From contig NC_052666.1 in assembly GCF_016802725.1 (NCBI RefSeq), positions 31,276,997-31,340,996 on the forward strand: a stretch of DNA of 64,000 bases. The letters run 5' to 3'. Under the pieces are notes generated by a model that did no database searches, was not told the DNA's origin, and saw only the letters and a list, made by a program, of their open reading frames with translations. A program made the translations under genes and the position numbers. Numbering within the stretch: position 1 is the stretch's first letter; every line of letters starts with the position of its first letter. This DNA is from Solenopsis invicta (Eukaryota > Arthropoda > Insecta > Hymenoptera > Formicidae). Below, piece after piece: positions 23,980-35,521 of the stretch.

Positions 23980-24599
23980 CTAAAAATCCCTTGATCAGAA
24001 AATACACCTACACATGCACATTTATATCCCGTTAAGCACAAATGTAACCAATTAGAATTTAAGTTTTTTATATTAAGAACATAAGATTTTTCTTCTTTTT
24101 ATTATACATGTTTCCTACTAATAAACATGTTATTTGCAAATTAATAATTATCATTATAGTCATCACCTATCATTGTAATTGGTTATTTCTTTTATTATGT
24201 TAAAATAAATTATAATTCTTAATTTCAATCATTTTTCTTTACTTCAATCACCTCTAATTCCCGCTCCGATAAAATTGCACTTAGTCCGATCCCGCGTAAA
24301 AGCGATTCAATTCGTTTACGCAAAATAAGGACTACACGAATGCAAGAGTCTGAATGAGAGTCATAGGTCGTCATTCTCGATACCTGACCTACATTCTGAC
24401 TCACCTGACGCATTCGACTCGTCGCACTCGCCCGGAGACATGTGTGCGAGAGATTAGGCCTGTTCCGTCCTTCCTACCTCGCTCGAATTTTTTCTCTAAG
24501 TCTCTACCTGCCAACCGACCCGAGAGACTTATTTCGAGAATTCTGGACGTAACAGTAGTATCTACAAATGTATTACTATTCGAAGGTCTTTCTTTTCTT

Positions 24600-25550
24600 A
24601 TTCCAATCTTTAATTTTTTTAAACAAAACAAGTGGTATTATTAAAATAATGAACACGGCATTACCAGTCGAAAGTAGTTATTAATGCCCAATAATTTATT
24701 AAGTAAATTTTATAAACATTTCCAAAATTCCTCCGAAGTCATGCGCGCCGCATGATTGCCGGATTTAAGACACAGCCCTAAAAAAGAGTCCAAATGTAAT
24801 ATCGCAAAATTAAATTTCTAATAAATTTTATCATTTATTTGATACTTGTACACATCTCTATTATGTTCCGTAATCCCAAAAAACTGTAAAGAAATTATTG
24901 CAAAAAATCTTACCTGAGTTAGGGTAATAAAAATGCTTTATTTTCAATAAAATTTTCTCATTTTGTACTGTTTCCTATTTAATTCTTTGAAATTACATCT
25001 TATATTCCATTAATCCTTTTTTAAATTAAATACATTTATTTAGGATAAAACAAAAAAATTTTTCAACGAAAATACAAAGATGGAACCACATGGGTTTTGT
25101 AAAAAAAAATAAGGATTTAAAACGCGCGCGCATGTATGCACACATACACTTGGCGTCTTTTGTAAAAAGCAACTTTGTAATAGAATATGAAAGATTTTCT
25201 GTTCGGTAATAGATGAGTAAAAAATATTGAAAATACAAAAATCACTATAATTATACATTAATTATTATATTTACGAGCTATAAAACTTTATTTTAATACC
25301 ATGTTAATTTATTGTGTGTATAAATTTTGTCATACACACAAAGCGTCTGACGTAAATATGACGTAAACCAGGTATTAAAATAAAATCGTATCAAAATAAA
25401 AAACATTAACATATCCTTTGCTTGCCTTATCCGGCTGATAAATATTTAGATGTTCTGGTTAATCACGCACATTGCGCATCAGTTTCTCACGAGCACTAGA
25501 GAATCTAGTGGTTTTTTATCGTTGACGTTAAAAAAAAGGAAAAAATTGCA
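24600..25550. other. Spacer and 5' flank before the E1 relic (unit A)
   Basis: AT-rich spacer with the recurring phrase ATACAAAGAT. It is nearly identical to 44686-45636 and, as far as visible, to 63813-64000. A CG/CA run is at 25121-25148. No gene is supported. Confidence 0.5.
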
Positions 25551-25740
25551 ATGCAAAAATGTAATCCTGAACATATTGTACTCATATCAGCATTCAAAAA
25601 CGGAGAGTTTGACAATGCAAGTGAAATTTTGGCGCGCGATCACGAAAATAAATACGTAGGTCCATTAGGTGTCCTAATCCTACAGGTGGCTGCGAGGCAA
25701 GGAAACATATAGTAGATCTGTTAAACCAATTACTTTTTTA
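25551..25740 (+). pseudogene. E1 relic upstream of P1
   Basis: From the ATG at 25551 it matches E1 (MQKCNPEHIVLISAFKNGEF, then GPLGVL). It degenerates after 25670 and ends in spacer sequence near 25735. It lies exactly 1,058 bp upstream of the P1 start. In unit B its 5' half is fused to a P-type 3' half. Confidence 0.8.
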
Positions 25741-25913
25741 AATTAAATACGTTCATTTAGGTTAAATCAGAAAACAATTTTTAATGAAAATACTAAGATA
25801 ATATCACTTGGGTATTTTGTAGAAAAAATAGATTTAAAGCCAGCGCGCGCACGCACACACACACACACACTCGCGAACGCGCACTTGCCGCCTTTTTCTT
25901 GAAAAGGTAATTT

Positions 25914-26265
25914 TGTAGGGCCCGTAATTAACACGGCCCTGGCGCGTTCTGTAAAGACTGTAATTTTTAACCACCGCGGCGCTGATGGCTATGGGCCCGC
26001 GTGGCGACACCGGCAAGCGTGCGAGCGCTCAAAAGATCAAGATCAATCGTGATCCGTGCAAGTGTTCTTTTCGCCATATGTACGTGCGGTCAGAGTCTCG
26101 TCCTGGCGAGTCATTAGCCGTCAAACTATTTCTTAATAAATAACTCTTACATTCTCGGTCAGTTAAATAGCGTGAGTGTTCGATTATTAGCCCTCGATAC
26201 TATCGAAAATTATTCTACATCAGCGAAATCGTCCGTAATACTATCTGAGCGGCAGTTTCGCTACA
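25914..26265. mobile_element. Solo LTR 4 (352 bp)
   Basis: The ends are TGTAG and CTACA, with a 4-bp target duplication ATTT at 25910-25913 and 26266-26269. Joining the flanks restores the usual spacer phrase GGTAATTTTGTAATAC. AATAAATAA near 26135 could be a polyadenylation signal. It is absent from unit B because the 1,058-bp stretch is missing there. Confidence 0.65.
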
Positions 26266-26397
26266 ATTTTGTAATACAATACAAGAGATTTTTTACCCGG
26301 TAATAACGGCTAAGTGAGTAAAAAACATTGCAAATACAAAAATTTATATAAATATACGTTCATTAATTATTTACAAGCTAGAAAATTTTATTTTATT

Positions 26398-26608
26398 ATC
26401 ATGTTAATTTATATCGACAACTTTGTTCATTCACACAAAGATCTTAAAATAAAAATCGTATCAAAACAAAGATATCATACACTTTATCAAACATCCAGCT
26501 GATAATGTTACGTGTTCTTATTAACCATGCATATTGTGCATCAGTTTCTCGCTAGCATCGTGGACGAAAAAACTTTTGTCGTTGACGTATAAAAACGGAA
26601 AAATTGCA
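26398..26608 (+). promoter_or_regulatory. Conserved 5' flank of P1
   Basis: It has the same block order as upstream of G1: CATGTTAATTTATATCGA, CACACAAAGAT, ATCGTATCAAAA, CATCCAGCTGATAATG, CAGTTTCTC. It ends about 60 bp before the conserved start codon. It is the candidate promoter/5' UTR, by conservation only. Confidence 0.35.
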
Positions 26609-29600
26609 ATGCAAGACGGCGATCCGGATCATATTGCACTAATATCAGTGATAAAAAATGGAAAGTTCGACAACGCAAGTGAAATTTTGGAGTGCGATCA
26701 CGAAAATAAATACGTAGGTCCATTAGGTGTCCTTCAAATCACAGCCTTGCAGATGGCTGCGTGGCAAGGAAACGTAGATCTGTTGAACCAACTTCACGGA
26801 AGAGGCGCCGATATAAACAGCATAGATAAAATTGGTAGGTGCGCACTTTATTACGCGGCGTACAGCGGTAATACTGAGGTGATAAAATGGCTTCTTGAAC
26901 ATGGAGGAGATGTCGACATCAAAATCGGTATCTACTCGTCTGAGACCAACATCCCTAATGATGTAGACACCGCGAACATACAATATAGCCCGTTAAAAAG
27001 ACCGGTTCGTATTTCGATCGTAAATTCCTACTAAATCGAAGTAAAAAAAATAGAAATCACGCTCCTTTTTTAAATGCTTTGTTACAGTTGCCAATACCCG
27101 ACTGCAAGGGAAGAACACCCTTGCATTATGCAGTGGAAAATAATCACGCAGACGTTGTGCGCATTTTAGTGGAAAGAGGAGCAGATGTGAATGTTGAAGA
27201 CGAGGACCGGATTACCCCGTTGCTCTTAGCAGGAAGCGCGATGAATCGCACCAATCGCACTGAGATGATTAACAAGTTCGTCAAGATCGTTAAAATTTTA
27301 GTCGACGCGGAGGCGTCTGTTAACGCTATTCATCCGGAAACGGGTATTAGTCAATCAATTGAACGTTACGCAATAGATAGAATCACGCTATGCCATCATC
27401 GAGTCCATACCTGATCATATAGCCATCATTGTAAAAGGAAATTATTAGATATATCATTTACGAATATGTGTACGAATTATTTGTAAAATTATATAAATGT
27501 TATCACGCGTTCAACTTTGCTAGGTAACACTGCTCTGCATCGTGCGGTAAAGTTAGACAGTGCAGAAGCAACGAAGATATTGTTAAAAGATGCACGGCCG
27601 GATAAATGCAACAACTCCGGAGCTACGCCTGTTCATATTGCCGCGAATAGAGGAAATATTGAAACACTAAGGATTCTACTTGAAGCAACATCATCCGATG
27701 TTGATAAACCTGATAAGGTTAGCTATATTAGATCCTGTTTCTCGTTGGCAAACAAATATAAAAATGATAGAAACACGGAATGGATCCGCGTGTTGAAGAT
27801 CGTGCTGAGCTCGCAAAATCTAATTCTAATTTATTCTAGCAGATTACCTTAATGTATCTTACGATAACTAAAATTAAATGAATAACAACTTTCTTAATAA
27901 TCTCTTATAAGTATTACAGTTTCAAACAATGAAGATACAAAGATAATATTATTTGAGTTTTGTAAAAGAAAATAAAGATTTATCTATGTATACGTAAAAT
28001 TAGATTTTTGTAATTTATAAAATAACAATTAACAAAAATTAGGTGTGCTATTTTTTTGTCGCAGACTATAAGTCAAAATAAAAAAAAATAGAAATTACGC
28101 TCCTTTTGTAAATGCTTTGTTACAGTTAACAATACCCGACTGCTGGGGAAGAACACCCTTGCATTATGCAGTGGAAAATAATCACGCAGACGTTGTGCGC
28201 GTTTTAGTGGAAAGCAGAGCGGATGTGAATTTTAAAGACAATCATCAGATCACCCCGTTGCTCTTAGCAGGAAGCGCGGTGCATCGCATCAGTCATACTG
28301 AGACGATTAACAAGTTCGTCAAAATCGTTAAAATTCTAGTCGACGCAAAGGCGTCCGTTAACGATTCTGATCCGATTACAGGTATTAATCAATTAATTGA
28401 ACGTTACGCAATAAATATAGAATCACGCTATGTCATCATTGAGATTCATATCTTATCTAAAATCCAACACTGCCAAAGAAAATACTTATTGTTATACATA
28501 TCATTTGCGCGCGCGCGCGCGCGTGTGTGTGTGTGTGTCATTTGTAAAATAAAACAAATATAATCATGCTCAACTTTGCTAGGTAACACTGCTCTGCACC
28601 ATGCGGTAATGCTAGGCAGTGCAGAAGCAACTAAGATATTGTTAAAAGATGCACGGTTGGATAACTACGACAATTACGGGAATACGCCTCTTCATATCGC
28701 CGCGAACACAAAGAATATTGAAATACTTAACATTCTACTTGAAGAAATGTCACACGAGTACATTGATATACGCAATCAGGTTAGTCATATTAGATGCTGT
28801 AGTTTATTGCAGATTATTTTTCATTTGAGATAAAATTATATAAATCAAAATTTTATATTATCTTTATCCGTTTAGGACAATCATACCGCTCTTCATAGAG
28901 CAATTTATCACGGAAATCGCGAGTGCATAAAAGTTTTGATCAGACGTGGAGCTAATTTAGCTGCCGAAACAGTCACGGGAGATACCGCCGTGGATGCTAT
29001 ATTTCATCATATTGCGCAACCATTCGACTTTTTAACAGACATCTTGAATTCTTGCGTAGAAAGTCTTGCAACCGATAATTCTCCTTCAAAGAAAATCGAG
29101 AGTGTAAGAATTGCTCTACGTATTCCCTCTGACGTACTGATATAGATATTACTTTCTTATTTTACTATGTTCTCTTTACTGAATTATAATGAATGGAACC
29201 TTTATTAAAGATCATTGTCGACTTCGGTATATTGGCTCCAAAAGATGAGACGCAAATGGCAGTAGTCACAGCCATTATTGCCGCAGTTTTGTATAAAAAA
29301 CAAATGGCAATATTATTACAGCATCCTGTTGTGGAGACCTTTGTCAGATTAAAGTGGGAGAAAACAAGAATATTTTTCTTTTTTTTTATACTCATATTCT
29401 TGTCCTTTGTTATGTTTCTCTCAAACAACGTCTTAATATTTGCACATAATGATGCTGATTACGTAGTGACTCGAAGAATCTTAGCAATCTATTCTTGCAT
29501 TCTTTTGCTTCAAAATATATTTCAAGATATACCAGAATCAAAGTAAATATGCATCCAAATAATAAAAGTTTGCATTTTTCGATTAATTAATGTTGGACTT

Positions 29601-31254
29601 ATATGCCTAAACATTTCAGGTATTATTTGAGACAATTAGAAACGTGGTTGTTATTCAAATACGTGGTTGTCATACTATCCTGGATAATATCAATAGCGGA
29701 AAGGTTGATAAAGTATTCAAAGGAAGAAACCGAGTCTGGGCATTTGATAGACTCGGTGCTATATTTCATCAGCATCGCAATCTTGCTGAGTTGGATGCAA
29801 AAGATGTTGTTAGTTACCCAAGTTCTAATGTGGGACAATTATCCGCTCATGTTTTACACGGTGTTGATGAACATTCTAAAGGTTAATCAACATGTTATTT
29901 TTCTTAGAGCACATTATATTATGATTTATACACCTAACAAAAATCTATTTACAAAATAGAAAAATTATTCTCAACTTTCCGTCATAACTACGATTTTTTT
30001 TCTTAAGGTTGTTACGCTATTTATATAATACATTAAAGATGATTCTTGACAGACGAGAGTAATTGTATGTCGAACATAATGGTTATCTTTGTGCGTAATT
30101 TATATTGGTTACAAGGTTTACCGTTTAGACTAATGATTTTCATGCTTCAGATGACGAATACTAGAATAAATCATTGTAATTTAAAAAACAATTTAGTTTT
30201 TTTGGCCTTTGTTTATTTCTTATTTTCATATGACAAATTCTTTAACCATAACTAAGATTATAAATAATTATGAAAAGTTAAAAATAATTATTAAAGAATT
30301 AAATCTGGACTTAAAAAGTCACATCAATGAAAGTGAGAATTTATATCAAAACTACTTTTGTTATTGTAATTAATTTTATACATGAAAAGATTTTTAATTA
30401 TTTTTTAGGTTCTCTCAACATTTCGCTGCTGGATTATTGGATTTGTATTAAGTATTGCCGTTTTGTATCACGGAAACGATCAATTTCACAATTTCTGCAG
30501 ATCTATCATAAAACCTGTAGTAATTATGATGGGCGAGAAGTTGTTTAAAATTGAAAACGGTGGTAGTACTTCGCTATCAGTCATAAATGGAATCGTGTTC
30601 ATGGTCTCCGTCATTTTCGCCAGTATCGTTCTGATTAATCTCATCAACGGTCTGGTGGTCAACGATGTTCAAGGTCTTGAGAAAAAGGTACGAACTACGA
30701 ATATTTAGAAACAGACCCGCAAAATCTTACTATTCAATGCCACCTCAATTGCCAAAAGCTACATAAAACTATGTATCAAATAAATTAATATGCAAATTAA
30801 TCAGCATCGTAATTAATATTGTAACATTAGGGCCACAAGCGTCGATTATTGCAACAAGCGGAATTTGTCGCACATCTAGAAAGAGTGATGATATATCGAA
30901 TCTTTCGCAGCAAGTGGCTACATCATCGCTTAAGAAAACTACTGAGCTCGAAAGGCATAATAGATACAAAAATTACGCTGCTTTCTAATAACAAACATAT
31001 ACAACATTGGATTTATCGTTGGAAGCCTCAGAAGATTCCGGATCATCTAAAAGAAGCTTTATTTTTGTTAGCCAAGAAATCTTTCAAGAACAATAAGTAT
31101 GAACTGTATAAGATTATAAAATTTAAATTACATTTTTTCACGCTTTGAAAATTGAAATTATGTCTAACGTTGATTCGTATTACTATGTTTTAGTTTAGCA
31201 GACAAAAATATAAAAATTGACGATACAATCTTAACCCAAGTGGTACGTACTTAA
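26609..31254 (+). CDS. P1: TRPA-type channel with an extra ankyrin exon pair
   Basis: Exons: 26609-27004, 27088-27343 (E2a), 27524-27717 (E3a), 28126-28381 (E2b), 28583-28779 (E3b), 28876-29103, 29211-29542, 29620-29881, 30409-30687, 30831-31096, 31194-31254, giving 908 aa. Start: the conserved ATG before CAAGACGGC. The E2-E3 pair is duplicated in tandem. E3a ends in phase 0 at AAG|GTTAGC, and E2b starts in phase 0 at CAG|TTAACA, so about four ankyrin repeats are added in frame. S1-S6 are all present. The pore reads FCRSIIKPVVIMMGEKLF: four residues (YDYD in Q) are missing right after G749-E750, and the usual FW and KT are FC and KP. The last donor could instead be read through, ending with about 15 other residues. 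Frames are otherwise clean. Expression is unknown. The altered pore makes normal cation conduction doubtful. Confidence 0.8.
28504..28539. repeat. GC/GT microsatellite in the E2b-E3b intron of P1
   Basis: (CG)n followed by (TG)n; the same tract lies at 47534-47568 in P2. Confidence 0.8.
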
Positions 31255-31529
31255 AACAATATAATAATGTCTTAAAATTGCGTGATTTAATATTCAATCT
31301 AAATGATATGTATTTAAGAAAAATGTATGAAATCTTTATGTCGCACCAATTGTAAAAAGAATAATGTATTGCTTTTTGGAATAAATAATATGCTACTTTT
31401 AATAAATAAAGTCCAAATGTAGTAACTACCATATATGTATATGTATTTCTATTCAAGGGTCTTTCTTTTCTATTCCAAACTTTAATTTTTTTTAAACAAA
31501 AGAAGTGGTACCATTTATATAATAAATAC

Positions 31530-34500
31530 TATAGTTTTAAAAGAACCGCTTTGTTCAAATCTCTAAAAGAAAACCAGAAACATTTTTTTCTGAAAAATTG
31601 CTGTTTTTGCTATGTAAATGACATGCTACTAATTTTACAATATAATAAGACATTAAAATAGAACTCGTATAAGCGCAGGAATTAATATTGAGCTAATTTT
31701 TATGTTTTGTGACGTGACGTCCTGACCGGTCGTTTGTCACAGGGGTCATAAGACCCGACCGGAAATGCACGCTGCGGTTTTACATCCTCTCGGCTCGGAG
31801 ACAGACGTGTTGGTGCGTGCAATTATAGAGTCTCGCGTTTTGTTTGTGTGTGTGTGCGTGCGTGCGTGCGTGCGTGTGTGGTGCGTGCGTGGTGGTGGTG
31901 GTGGTGTGTGTGTGTGTGTTTATCCGTTAATTTTTAGTGACGTTTTGCGCGGATTTTAAGATCGGCGACTATCTGTTGCTAATTCTGTATCGCGGATGTC
32001 TCACCAGGCGAGAAGACTACGAGGAAGAGGACGTGCCGCCATTAGGAAATTATTGAATTGCGTAGATATTGCGTGGGATTGCAGGAACGTGCACTGCAAG
32101 TAATCTCCTTTCACATTTAATAATTTTATATCACCGCGCACATATACAACCTTAAGGCCGATGCATATTGCAGAATACCACAGGAGGGAAAGTCGGACAA
32201 AGAGATGTCGACACTCCGAAACATCGTGTGGAAAACCCCGGTAATGAAGACGCGAGAAGATATTTCTGACTTGGTCCTGAGCACGCAGACTGTGGACGCA
32301 AAGAAAAGTCCGTAAGGATAGCCGTCCGGCATCGGAAAAACCATGGGCGAATTCGCGGATTACCCGAAAACACCGACCTGACTCAAAACTATGCGCTAAA
32401 GCGCGATAGTCTGATTAGCGAGGACCGCGAGGGCCAAGTGATTAGGGGGACCCATCGCGAGGCACAATAAATTTCCATACGTGGGATAAGAGTAGGGTGG
32501 AGTAATCCTGCGTGCCGCCTGCGGAAGATCCTTGCGCTACGACCATGAAGTAAGATTAAAGAGACGAAACTGCATAGGCTGGGAAGAAAAAAGTTGGTCA
32601 CCAAAAATATTCTGTAGACCATAGCGTCGCCATCTTGGATACTGATTTTATTCTTGTTGTTTACCAAATGTTAAACAAAAATAAAATGATGCACGTTGGC
32701 ATTTTATCTTTGTCTAACATTTGGTCAAAGATGCCGACGCTATGGCCCACGGAACATTTTTTGTGACCACTTTCAATCTCTGCAGTTTTGTCTCCTTAAT
32801 CTTACTTCATGGTTACGACTTGCTTCGCTGTCGGAAACGAGCCGTGCCGAGTCGAGAGGAAGATTGACGCCTCGAGGATTTTTGAGTTAGACAGTGTGCC
32901 ATGGTGTGACAAAGTATTCTTGTAAAGCTATCGATTTCACCGATCGGATGGGTCGCGCGCGCGGTGAGAGTTAGTAGAGTTCGCGTTCTGTGCGAGTGGA
33001 TTTTCCACCGATATTAGAGCACGTGTTGGAGTGCCGTGTGCCTTGTTCCGCCAACGCCGTCCCATCCGATCACGTCGCGTATAATTTCTTGTCGTTTATT
33101 AAAGAGCCTATCGACACCACAGTTAAGTCTCGCGTTATAATTCTTATTCTTGTGCGTTACTTTCACTCTCGTATTGTCTTTGTCTAACGTTTGCTATTTC
33201 CGATTGCGTGTTCTCTGTTGAGTCCGTATGTATCTTTCGGGTAAAATAAGTGTGCGCGTGTCAGAGAGTGCTGTGTGCGAGCAGCCTGTATTGTTCGTCG
33301 ATTATTAGCGTTTTCAGTCGGACTTCGCTTCTGTCTTTAAGTAAGCTCGTGCCAACGACCGCGTGATGGCATGTTTTCCAGCCGCGTACGCGTACATAAC
33401 ATGCATTCTTGTTGCGAATTATTATTCAATGTCAGAAAATACAGAAATATAATTGTTATTCTTATGATTCATTGATGTGTTCTCTCTAAGCTCCCTCTCT
33501 TCCATCCGATAGCCCACACCAAACCGCCTCTTCTGCCAATTTCGTGGCTGAGCTAACGGTTAAGAAAGCCCATTGTTGCTCGAGACGATTACGAATATTA
33601 ACTTAGAGATTTCGACAGTATACTATTGATATGAGAGTGGCACGCTCATTCGTGCTTGGCGCCCAATTTTCATATTTAATTTCACGTGATTAAGAGAATT
33701 AATCTTGTATAAAGATTTTTATGATAACTAGCGTCACGGGTACGCAACAAAGTTGCACCACGCTCGTGAGTGCGGTCGCAGCTTATATTTGGAATATTAC
33801 ATCATCTGTACTTTAATAATTATTAATTATTAAACAAACTGTTGTATAAATGTAATCCTAACAACTAATTTAAAGACAAATTTAAGTTAATATTTATGTT
33901 AATTATTTCATGAAGAATTTTGAATATCAGCAATTATCAAGAAGCATGCATTTTATTCTATTTAAAAAATACGTTAATTCTGTTTTTATTTATTTGATTT
34001 TTGTTTCCCCTCATACTTATGTTATTATAAATAGAAAGAAAAAACTTTAAGGACAGAAACTTGAAGACAGAAACTAACATTAGTCTATAACTTTATTCGA
34101 ACCATTTCCTAGTTATTTCTCATTGATACAGATTTTTAACTCTAGTTCACCATATGCTGATCTAGTTAATTCCTGAAGTGTAATCTTGTTTTATAGTTTC
34201 CTGTTTCCTGTATATTATTATAAATTTAATTATTTCAAATTATTCTCTCGACTTGCTATTATTTCATGAGCACAAGATTTAGATTATATATTTTTTAATT
34301 TTTACAATACAAGTGTTAAAATATTAATTAGAATGAAAGTGACAAGAAAAATTGAACTGATCACAGATCGAAATATGGCAAACTTTGAACCCTAATATAC
34401 GAATAAATGAGACTAGCTACAGTTAAAAAATTTTATCGTAAAATTTTGATACTAATGAGGTACCATCATAATACAATACTCAATTTTAAAATTTTTCCAA

Positions 34501-34589
34501 TACATTTTTTTTCCCTTAAGAAAAAAAAACAAAAAACTTCGCGGAAAAATTGAAAAAAAAATGGATTTTTTTGCGAACTCTTAAAACTA
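31530..34589. mobile_element. 3.06-kb inverted-repeat insertion between P1 and Q1
   Basis: The spacer is broken at ATAATAAATAC, which appears on both sides (31519-31529 and 34590-34600). The termini are imperfect inverted repeats: TATAGTTTTAAAAGAACCGC at the left, and TATTAGTTTTAAGAGTTCGC as the complement of the right end. The interior is more GC-rich than the spacer. It holds a GT/GTGC/GTG tract (31845-31920), a short 35-codon frame (31996-32103), a foldback of about 290 bp and a TTGGCGCCCAA phrase at 33657 that resembles a retroelement primer site. No transposase is recognised, so it looks like a non-autonomous or composite DNA element. Confidence 0.5.
32535..32825. repeat. Long imperfect hairpin inside the 3-kb insertion
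   Basis: The left arm (CATGAAGTAAGATTAAAGAG through CCATAGCGTCGCCATCTT) pairs with the right arm (AAGATGCCGACGCTATGG through CTCCTTAATCTTACTTCATG). The left arm carries an extra stretch of about 30 bp. Two mirror-image open frames arise from the arms and are not genes. A second copy is at 51540-51826. Confidence 0.75.
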
Positions 34590-34600
34590 ATAATAAATAC

Positions 34601-35275
34601 ATCTAATTAAAACTAATAATAAATACATACAAATCATTATCAGTTGAAAACAGTGCTCAATAATTTTTTAAGTGAATTTTAAAAACGTTTACAAGATTCT
34701 CCAAAACTGCGCGCTGCATACTTGCCGGATTTAAGACACAATTCCAGAAAAGAATCCGAATCTAATAGTGCTAATCAATTTAATTATTTATTAGACGCTT
34801 GTACGCATCTCTACTATTATCCCTAATCACGGAAAACTGTAAAGAAATTATTACAAAAAGTCTTACCTCGCACGGGAAAATAAAAATTTTTTATTGCAAT
34901 AAAATTTTTTATTTCAATAAAATTTTTGTATTATTTCCTCCTTAATACTATAAAATTACATTATATTCCATTGAAACTTTTTTAAATTAAATGCATTCAC
35001 TTAAAGTAGAACAGACAAAATTTTCAATAAAAATACAAAAATAGTACCACTTATATAGGTATTTTGCAGAAAAAATAGATTAAAAACGAGCGCGCACAGA
35101 CACGTACGCACGCACACGCACACTTGGCACCTTTTTCTTAAAGAGTTAATTTTTTAATACAATATAAGATTTTTTATCCGGTAATAACGGCTAAATAAAA
35201 AAATAATAAAAATACGGAAATTTATATAATTATATATCAATTAATTATTTACAAGCTAAAAGATTTTATTTTATA
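34601..35275. other. Spacer upstream of Q1
   Basis: It matches the spacers before the other genes from CAGTTGAAAACAGTGCTCAA onward and is AT-rich, with a CA/CG-rich stretch at 35088-35123. No coding potential is seen. Confidence 0.5.
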
Positions 35276-35521
35276 ATCATGTTAACTTACATCAATAACT
35301 TTGTTCATTTACACAAAGCTAATGTGACCCGAGTTAACCTGGTCTTAAAATAAAAATCGTATCAAAACAAAGATATCATACACTTTGCGTCACACATCCA
35401 GCTGATAATGGATAGATGTTCTTAACCAAATGTATTGTGCGTCAGTTTCTCACAAGCATCGTGGACGAATCAATTCGTTGTCACATCATTGTCGTTGACG
35501 TATAAAAACGGAAAAATTGCA
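35276..35521 (+). promoter_or_regulatory. Conserved 5' flank of Q1
   Basis: It has the same blocks as upstream of G1 and P1 (CATGTTAACTTACATCAATA, ACACAAAGCT, ATCGTATCAAAA, CACACATCCAGCTGATAATG, CAGTTTCTC). It is nearly identical upstream of Q2 (54257-54501). Conservation is the only evidence. Confidence 0.35.

Larger units (their letters stand above)
22178..24554. mobile_element. LTR 3 / non-autonomous LTR-type element, 2.38 kb
   Basis: The ends are perfect 10-bp inverted repeats TGTTACGTCC and GGACGTAACA (TG..CA), with a 4-bp target duplication GTAG at 22174-22177 and 24555-24558. The empty site is seen at 44641 and 63767 in the other units, so the insertion came after the duplication. A TATAAAA box lies at 22477-22483. 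A four-unit minisatellite and a proline/serine-rich open frame lie inside. No second internal LTR copy is seen, so a long solo LTR of a Gypsy-like element is the simplest reading. Confidence 0.7.

Noticed and set aside
29644..29886. Second + strand frame across exon 6 of P1 (also 48681-48914)
   Set aside because: It overlaps the S3-S4 exon in another frame. The exon frame has splice signals and membrane segments, and this one has neither.
32389..32890. Pair of frames on opposite strands (also 51435-51891)
   Set aside because: They are mirror images produced by the two arms of the long hairpin.
33657..33667. Primer binding site of a complete LTR retrotransposon
   Set aside because: TTGGCGCCCAA is suggestive, but I found no paired LTRs and no gag or pol frame around it.
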